Positions 59,349-64,000 of a stretch of DNA of 64,000 nucleotides are shown here, in pieces. The translations under genes and the position numbers were made by a program. This stretch comes from Deltaproteobacteria bacterium (GTDB lineage: Bacteria; Desulfobacterota; Binatia; HRBIN30; CADEER01). The notes under the pieces were generated by a model. It was not told the origin of the DNA. It was given only the letters and a program-made list of their open reading frames with translations, and did not search any database. The stretch is taken from the NCBI GenBank assembly GCA_029262455.1, contig JAJCZJ010000020.1, positions 124,001 through 188,000 of the forward strand, written 5' to 3'. The stretch's first letter is position 1. Each line of letters opens with the position of its first letter.

Positions 59349-60914
59349 ATGAAGGAGCTGATTTACCCGAACATGTTTCTCGACGCGGTCGAGCTGTACG
59401 GCGACCGCGAGGCCCTGGTAGATGGCGATTTCCGTTCGACTTGGAGCGAACACCTCGATCGAGTCCTTCGGTTATGCAACGGCCTCTCGGTCCAGCTCGG
59501 CGTCAAGCCGAGCGACCGTTTCGCCGTGTTGGCTCTGAACAGCCACGCCTACTACGAGCTCTGGCATGCGGCCTTCCTAGGCGCCGGAATCATCAATCCG
59601 CTAAACCTCCGCCTCGCACCGAAGGAACTGGCCTACATCATCGAAGATTCCGGCAGCGAGATCGTATTCGCCGACGCCATGTTTGCGCCACTGGTCGCCG
59701 CGGCACGGGCCGAGATGAAGAAGGATCCGATCCGCAAGGTCGTCCTGATCGGAGAAGGCGACGTACCGCACGACCTCGTGTACGAAGCTCTGCTCTCGGG
59801 CGCTCGGCCCGCGCTACCCACCGAGCCGGAGGAAACCGATCCCGTCGTCTTGATGTACACCGGTGGCACGACCGGCCTTCCGAAGGGAGTGCTGACCGAA
59901 CACCGCGCGCAGATTCTCAATATCTATCACGGTGCAATGACGATCCCGAATCTCCGCATTGAGACGTACTTGATGCAGACACCGATGTTCCACGCCGCAA
60001 GCATGTTCGGCATCCTCGGCACAGGAGCGTTCGGAGGCCGAACCGTCATCATCCCGATGTACGAGCCCGAAGGTGTGCTCAACCTCATCGAAGAGCACAA
60101 GGTCACCGACACTCTCATGGTACCCACGATGATCGGGCTCTGCCTGATGAGCGAGAACTACCGCCCCGAACGCTTGGCTTCGCTCAAGACCTTGATCTAC
60201 GGCGCATCGCCGATGCCTGCAGCGACACTCGAGCGCATCCAAAAGGACCTACCAAACCTCGACCTGCTCCAAGGCTACGGCATGACCGAGTCCTGCTCGA
60301 CCGCCACACTGCTGCTACCGGAAGATCACGTACCGGGCAGCAAACGCCTCAAGAGCGTCGGAAAACCGGTCATGGGCTGTCGTATCTCGATCCGGGACGA
60401 AGAGGGCAAGCAGTTGCCGCGCGGCGAGATCGGTGAGGTCTGCATCCAAGGCGGTCAGATGATGCGGCTCTATTGGAACAAACAAGAAGCGACCGATGAG
60501 GTCTTTCGCGGAGGCTGGTACCACTCAGGAGACGCTGGGTACATTGACGAGGACGGTTATGTCTACCTGGTCGACCGAGTCAAAGACATGATCGTCACCG
60601 GCGGGGAGAACGTTTACTCGGCCGAAGTCGAAAGCGCGATATCGAAACACCCGGCTGTCGCTCAGGTCGCGGTCATCGGCGTCCCCGACGAGAAATGGGG
60701 CGAGGCGGTGCACGCCATCGTCGTCCCGCACGCCGGTCAGAAACCGACCGCCGAAGAAATCATCGCGCACGCACGCAACGAGATCGCCGGCTACAAGGTT
60801 CCGAAGACCGTCGACTTTCGAGACGAGCCGTTGCCTCTCAGCGGCGCGATGAAAGTACTCAAGAGAGACCTACGCGCGCCGTATTGGGAAGGGCGAGACA
60901 AGCAGATCGGGTAA
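59349..60914 (+). CDS. AMP-forming acyl-CoA synthetase (FadD-type)
   Basis: A 521-residue ligase. ATP-binding P-loop TGGTTGLPKG (171-180), YGMTES, YHSGDAGYIDEDGYVYLVDR, MIVTGGENVYSAEVE and the catalytic Lys K502 in SGAMKVLKRDLR are all intact, so it should be active. It activates a fatty or related carboxylic acid to its CoA ester; chain length cannot be read from sequence. GAGGAGG gives a strong ribosome site. The TesB-like thioesterase 165 bases downstream handles the opposite reaction, hinting at acyl-CoA pool control. Confidence 0.9.
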   Translation: MKELIYPNMFLDAVELYGDREALVDGDFRSTWSEHLDRVLRLCNGLSVQLGVKPSDRFAVLALNSHAYYELWHAAFLGAGIINPLNLRLAPKELAYIIEDSGSEIVFADAMFAPLVAAARAEMKKDPIRKVVLIGEGDVPHDLVYEALLSGARPALPTEPEETDPVVLMYTGGTTGLPKGVLTEHRAQILNIYHGAMTIPNLRIETYLMQTPMFHAASMFGILGTGAFGGRTVIIPMYEPEGVLNLIEEHKVTDTLMVPTMIGLCLMSENYRPERLASLKTLIYGASPMPAATLERIQKDLPNLDLLQGYGMTESCSTATLLLPEDHVPGSKRLKSVGKPVMGCRISIRDEEGKQLPRGEIGEVCIQGGQMMRLYWNKQEATDEVFRGGWYHSGDAGYIDEDGYVYLVDRVKDMIVTGGENVYSAEVESAISKHPAVAQVAVIGVPDEKWGEAVHAIVVPHAGQKPTAEEIIAHARNEIAGYKVPKTVDFRDEPLPLSGAMKVLKRDLRAPYWEGRDKQIG

Positions 60915-61079
60915 CGCACGGGCATACACGGGCGGATGTCTCTGCCTTCGTGATGGAGACAACCATCGCGCCGTGGTGGCAGATCGTCGGTTCGGGCGAA
61001 AGCCCGCCTTACCGACCTTCGACATCATCACTTCGTGGGTGTCGTTCGCGAAGTGAACTTTTTCGACTATTGTGTCGTC

Positions 61080-61874
61080 ATGGCCGACCCAACGATTCGC
61101 GAGATCCTTTCCCTCGAGCCGCACGGACCAGACACCTTTGTCGGGACGGGGCCGAGCTACCCTTGGGGCGGCTTGTACGGCGGCCAGATCGTTGCGCAAG
61201 CCGCGATGGCCGCTGCGCGGACGGTGGAGCCACCTCTGGCGCTGCACTCACTCCACGCGTACTTCATACGCCTGGGCAACACAGCCGAACCAATTCGCTT
61301 TGAGGTCGATCGTCTGCGCAACGGCCGTAGCTTTGCTACGCGGAGCGTCGTTGTACGCCAGGCGGTTGGCGCGATCCTCAACCTGTCGGCGTCGTTCCAC
61401 GTTCCGGAAGAAGCTACGTCCGTGCAAACGGAAACGATGCCATCCGTCCGCGCACCGGAATCACTGGCGACCGACTCGTGGAGCACACTCTTCGATCGAA
61501 GCTCATTGCCGACCGCAATCGCCACCGGCCGCGTTGGAGCATGGGTACGCTTGAAGGAGGATCTGGGCGAGGAAGCGATTCTGCAAGCCTGCGCGCTGGC
61601 GTATCTGTCCGACGACCTGCCGACAGAGGCGGTCTTCGCCCGCCATCCGGATCGGCCGGACTCGGTCGACCCCTACGATCTGTTCTGGAGCGCCAGCCTC
61701 GACCACGCGATCTGGTTCCACCGCCCCGTCGTTGCCAACACCTGGCACCTACACGACTTTAGCTGCCGCGGGCTGTTGCAAAACCGCGGACTGGCCACCG
61801 GCAACATTTTCGACGACCAGGGTCTCCACATCGCGACCGTCGCCCAAGAGGTGCTGATCCGGAAGCGCAAATAG
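61080..61874 (+). CDS. acyl-CoA thioesterase II (TesB-like, double hot-dog)
   Basis: A 264-residue double hot-dog thioesterase. Recognisable are YPWGGLYGGQIVAQAAMAAA (the first hot-dog), LHAYFIRLG, NGRSFATRSVVVRQ and the C-terminal SLDHAIWFHRP with the catalytic Asp region. It hydrolyses medium- or long-chain acyl-CoA. The ATG at 61080 is preferred because the conserved N-terminus begins there; an in-frame ATG at 61035 would add 15 residues without family similarity. It follows the FadD gene on the same strand. Confidence 0.8.
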   Translation: MADPTIREILSLEPHGPDTFVGTGPSYPWGGLYGGQIVAQAAMAAARTVEPPLALHSLHAYFIRLGNTAEPIRFEVDRLRNGRSFATRSVVVRQAVGAILNLSASFHVPEEATSVQTETMPSVRAPESLATDSWSTLFDRSSLPTAIATGRVGAWVRLKEDLGEEAILQACALAYLSDDLPTEAVFARHPDRPDSVDPYDLFWSASLDHAIWFHRPVVANTWHLHDFSCRGLLQNRGLATGNIFDDQGLHIATVAQEVLIRKRK

Positions 61875-61942
61875 CGCTACCACTCCGGGGGCCCCCGACC
61901 CGTCCCTGTTCAGAGCGACTTACAACGTCTAGGCTCCGAATC

Positions 61943-63406
61943 ATGCATTTCCCCTTCGACAACAGCTACGCCCGCCTTCCCGACGCAATGTACGCGCGAG
62001 TGCAACCGACACCGGTCGCCGAGCCGAAGCTGATCGCGCTGAACCGCGATCTGGCAGAGATGCTCGGACTCGACGCGAAAGCGCTCGAAGAGGAACTTGC
62101 CAGCGGTCTGTTTTCGGGCAACTCGCTGCCCACGGGTGCAGACCCTATCGCGATGGCCTACTCAGGACATCAATTCGGCGGGTTCTCTCCCGTACTCGGC
62201 GACGGCCGTGCCATCTTGCTTGGCGAGGTCGTCGGTAGCGACGGGGTGCGCCGCGACATCCAACTCAAGGGCTCGGGCCCGACACCATTTTCGCGCCGCG
62301 GTGACGGCCGGTCGGCCCTCGGTCCGGTCCTGCGCGAATACATCGTATCCGAAGCCATGTACGCCCTGGGGGTTCCGACGACGCGGGCCCTGGCGGCGGT
62401 ATCGACCGGCGAAATGGTAGTGCGCGAGCGACCGCAACCTGGCGGCATCTTCACGCGCGTCGCGCGCTCCCACATACGGGTCGGCACATTCCAATACTTT
62501 CGCGCCCACGACGACCTCGACAATCTGCACAAGCTCCTCGACTACTCCATCCAGCGTCTCGACCCCGCCGCCGCCGAAGCCGAGAAACCTGCTCTCGCGT
62601 TTTTCGAGGGCGTCATCGCGCGCCAGGCGGAGTTGGTTGCCACCTGGATGAGCTTTGGCTTCATCCACGGCGTGATGAACACCGACAACACCAGCATCTC
62701 CGGTGAAACCATCGACTACGGCCCGTGTGCGTTTCTCGACTACTTCGATCCAGCCAAGGTGTTCAGCTCGATCGACCACCAAGGTCGCTACGCCTACAAC
62801 AACCAACCGGCGATCGCGCAGTGGAATCTGGCTCGGCTTGCCGACACCCTGTTGCCGTTCCTCGGCGCCAAGGAAGCAGAGGCAATCGAAGAAGCCAAGG
62901 CCGCTTTGTCGCGCTTTCCCGATCACTTTCAGGCGACGATGGATGCGCGCTTTGCCGCCAAGATTGGCTTGCCGACCAACGACGACGAAGCCGCCGCCCT
63001 GGTCGAGTCGCTTCTAAAGCTCATGCACCGTGACCGTGCCGACTTCACAAGAACGTTCCGCCGATTGGCCGACAAACCCGACGGCAGCGCCGGTCGCCTC
63101 GTTGAAGAGTTCGAGGACTTGGAGTCGATCAATCAATGGCTAGCAGAGTGGCAGGCACACTTGCAGCGCAAAGGAATCGAGTCTGACGACGCGGCGCGAC
63201 GAATGCGAGCAGCCAACCCCGCACGAATCCCGCGCAACCACCGAATCGAAGCGGTCATCGAAGCCGGGATCGACGACGACTTCGCCCCGTTCCACAAGCT
63301 GCATGCGGCATTGAAGGAACCCTACCTCGAACGCGCCGAGTTCGCCGAATACGAAAGTTCCCCAACTCCCGAGGAAGAAGTGCGAGAGACGTTTTGCGGG
63401 ACGTAG
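61943..63406 (+). CDS. selO: SelO-family protein adenylyltransferase (YdiU/UPF0061)
   Basis: A 487-residue pseudokinase-fold protein. Signatures: YSGHQFGGFSPVLGDGRAIL (72-91), QLKGSGPTPFSRRGDGRSAL (109-128), and MNTDNTSISGETIDYGP, which contains the catalytic Asp/Asn and the metal-binding Asp of the IDYGP motif. SelO adds AMP to Ser, Thr or Tyr of redox proteins such as grxA or sucA in Escherichia coli. The C-terminus is FCGT; eukaryotic SelO proteins have a CxxU redox motif here, so this copy has only one cysteine. Stand-alone gene in the cytoplasm. Confidence 0.9.
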   Translation: MHFPFDNSYARLPDAMYARVQPTPVAEPKLIALNRDLAEMLGLDAKALEEELASGLFSGNSLPTGADPIAMAYSGHQFGGFSPVLGDGRAILLGEVVGSDGVRRDIQLKGSGPTPFSRRGDGRSALGPVLREYIVSEAMYALGVPTTRALAAVSTGEMVVRERPQPGGIFTRVARSHIRVGTFQYFRAHDDLDNLHKLLDYSIQRLDPAAAEAEKPALAFFEGVIARQAELVATWMSFGFIHGVMNTDNTSISGETIDYGPCAFLDYFDPAKVFSSIDHQGRYAYNNQPAIAQWNLARLADTLLPFLGAKEAEAIEEAKAALSRFPDHFQATMDARFAAKIGLPTNDDEAAALVESLLKLMHRDRADFTRTFRRLADKPDGSAGRLVEEFEDLESINQWLAEWQAHLQRKGIESDDAARRMRAANPARIPRNHRIEAVIEAGIDDDFAPFHKLHAALKEPYLERAEFAEYESSPTPEEEVRETFCGT

Positions 63407-63464
63407 TCGAAATCAGACAATAGGATAGGCGCCACCATGCGCGTGCGGGTCAGGCACGCTGCTG

Positions 63465-64000
63465 CTACCGAGGGAACTTCGCACGAAGATGACGCCGAAA
63501 TCGGTGCATCACGAACAAGTGGAGCTGCGCTTGCGTCACGAGATACACTGGCCACCATAAGCGCGGTGTGAAATCGTGTACCGAACACAGCAGGGTTCCA
63601 TCGCCAAGCACGGAGCGAAACTCGAAGCGCCCACGGTCGCTGCTGGTGGCGCAAAGCCATCCGCCGACGATCGAGTAGACGACGCGATCGTCACTCGAGC
63701 TCTCATCCCGACGGAAGTCGAGTAGAGTCGGACCACTCACGCTACCCAAACGCAGCGTCCAATGACCCTCCGAGTCTTGGCTAGAGCGGATCAAGGGCGA
63801 CAACTTTTCTCCGACCCACCGCATATATTCATCTGCTGCCTCGCCAGGGCCAAGCCGCGTGCCGACCATTCGTTGCACTGAACGAACCACTGGCGGACCG
63901 CTCGGGCGCCGATTGACGAATGCGCGGGGATTGTCGCGCGAAGGCTCGTCGATCGCTCCGCGGAGAGCCTCCACAATGGAGCGCGCCTCGACACCGCTCT
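63465..64000 (-). CDS. uncharacterised protein, 5' end beyond the window
   Basis: A minus-strand frame remains open to the last base of the window, so the start is probably outside; a GTG at 63974 is the first internal option (169 residues from there). The visible part includes WTLRLGSVSGPTLLDFRRDE, then GTLLCSVHDFTPRLWWPVYL and a basic C-terminus (HRFRRHLRAKFPR). The pattern of beta strands ending in a hydrophobic W/Y-rich helix resembles DUF2867/DUF1990-type proteins, but I am not sure. It converges on selO with a 58-base gap. Confidence 0.55.
   Translation of the reverse strand, partial: SGVEARSIVEALRGAIDEPSRDNPRAFVNRRPSGPPVVRSVQRMVGTRLGPGEAADEYMRWVGEKLSPLIRSSQDSEGHWTLRLGSVSGPTLLDFRRDESSSDDRVVYSIVGGWLCATSSDRGRFEFRSVLGDGTLLCSVHDFTPRLWWPVYLVTQAQLHLFVMHRFRRHLRAKFPR

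Noticed and set aside
61888-61900. CGGGGGCCCCCG palindrome
   Set aside because: No loop and no T-tract; likely chance in GC-rich sequence.
62162-62926. 254-codon antisense frame
   Set aside because: Shadow of selO.

Overview
This is a high-GC bacterial chromosomal window of 64 kb with about 37 intact genes on both strands, at least three gene remnants, and no tRNA, rRNA, CRISPR array or insertion sequence that I could see. The organism is most likely an uncultured deltaproteobacterium-like lineage; I favour Binatota (Desulfobacterota_B), as inference only. Reasons: many secreted proteins with Pro/Thr-rich linkers and dockerin-like EF-hand ends, a characteristic Cys-containing C-terminal domain (48 kb), abundant lipid and acyl-CoA enzymes, F420-type oxidoreductases, and -24/-12 (sigma-54) promoters.

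Layout. 0.2-2.3 kb: a membrane protein, an orphan double-SLATT membrane protein and a possible small membrane ORF. 2.5-10.3 kb: cyclopropane-synthase-like methyltransferase, a flavin halogenase-like oxidoreductase, a bacterial eRF1-like release factor, a CoA-transferase overlapping an RlmN/Cfr-family radical SAM enzyme, an AhpD-like protein and a GST whose promoter overlaps a palindromic operator. 10.8-18.8 kb: a minus-strand operon (collagen-like protein, choice-of-anchor-U protein with C-terminal sorting signal, a 958-aa GT2-TPR-GT2-TPR-GT25 protein, a GT2-GT32 protein) with a divergent GT32-TPR gene. I read this as a surface-protein glycosylation system. 19-26 kb: TauD-like dioxygenase, a ppc remnant, a secreted PQQ-like propeller protein, an AcoX-like kinase and a sensor kinase.

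26.1-34.3 kb is a tightly coupled minus-strand operon: DUF2911 protein, BshC, BshA, a large exported PIG-L deacetylase, a 47-aa membrane ORF and a sodium:solute symporter, consistent with bacillithiol or a related thiol. 34.5-37.6 kb is a PhaC-like hydrolase fused to an AMP-ligase with a degenerate P-loop. 37.6-55.6 kb is dominated by large secreted proteins: NxxGxxAF repeats, a somatomedin-B ended protein, a beta-propeller-TPR fusion, a DNRLRE protein, a lipoprotein with internal duplication and a Cys-rich dockerin-like protein. Several of these, and a PAS-GAF histidine kinase, sit behind sigma-54 promoter matches. 55.9-64 kb: F420-type LLM oxidoreductase, GDSL hydrolase remnant, DUF3604 protein, FadD ligase, TesB-like thioesterase, SelO and a truncated gene at the edge.

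Genes work together mainly in four themes: acyl-CoA and lipid metabolism, surface protein display with glycosylation, low-molecular-weight thiol synthesis, and secretion of repeat-rich proteins that may share sigma-54 control. All assignments rest on motif recognition by eye; no database search was run.
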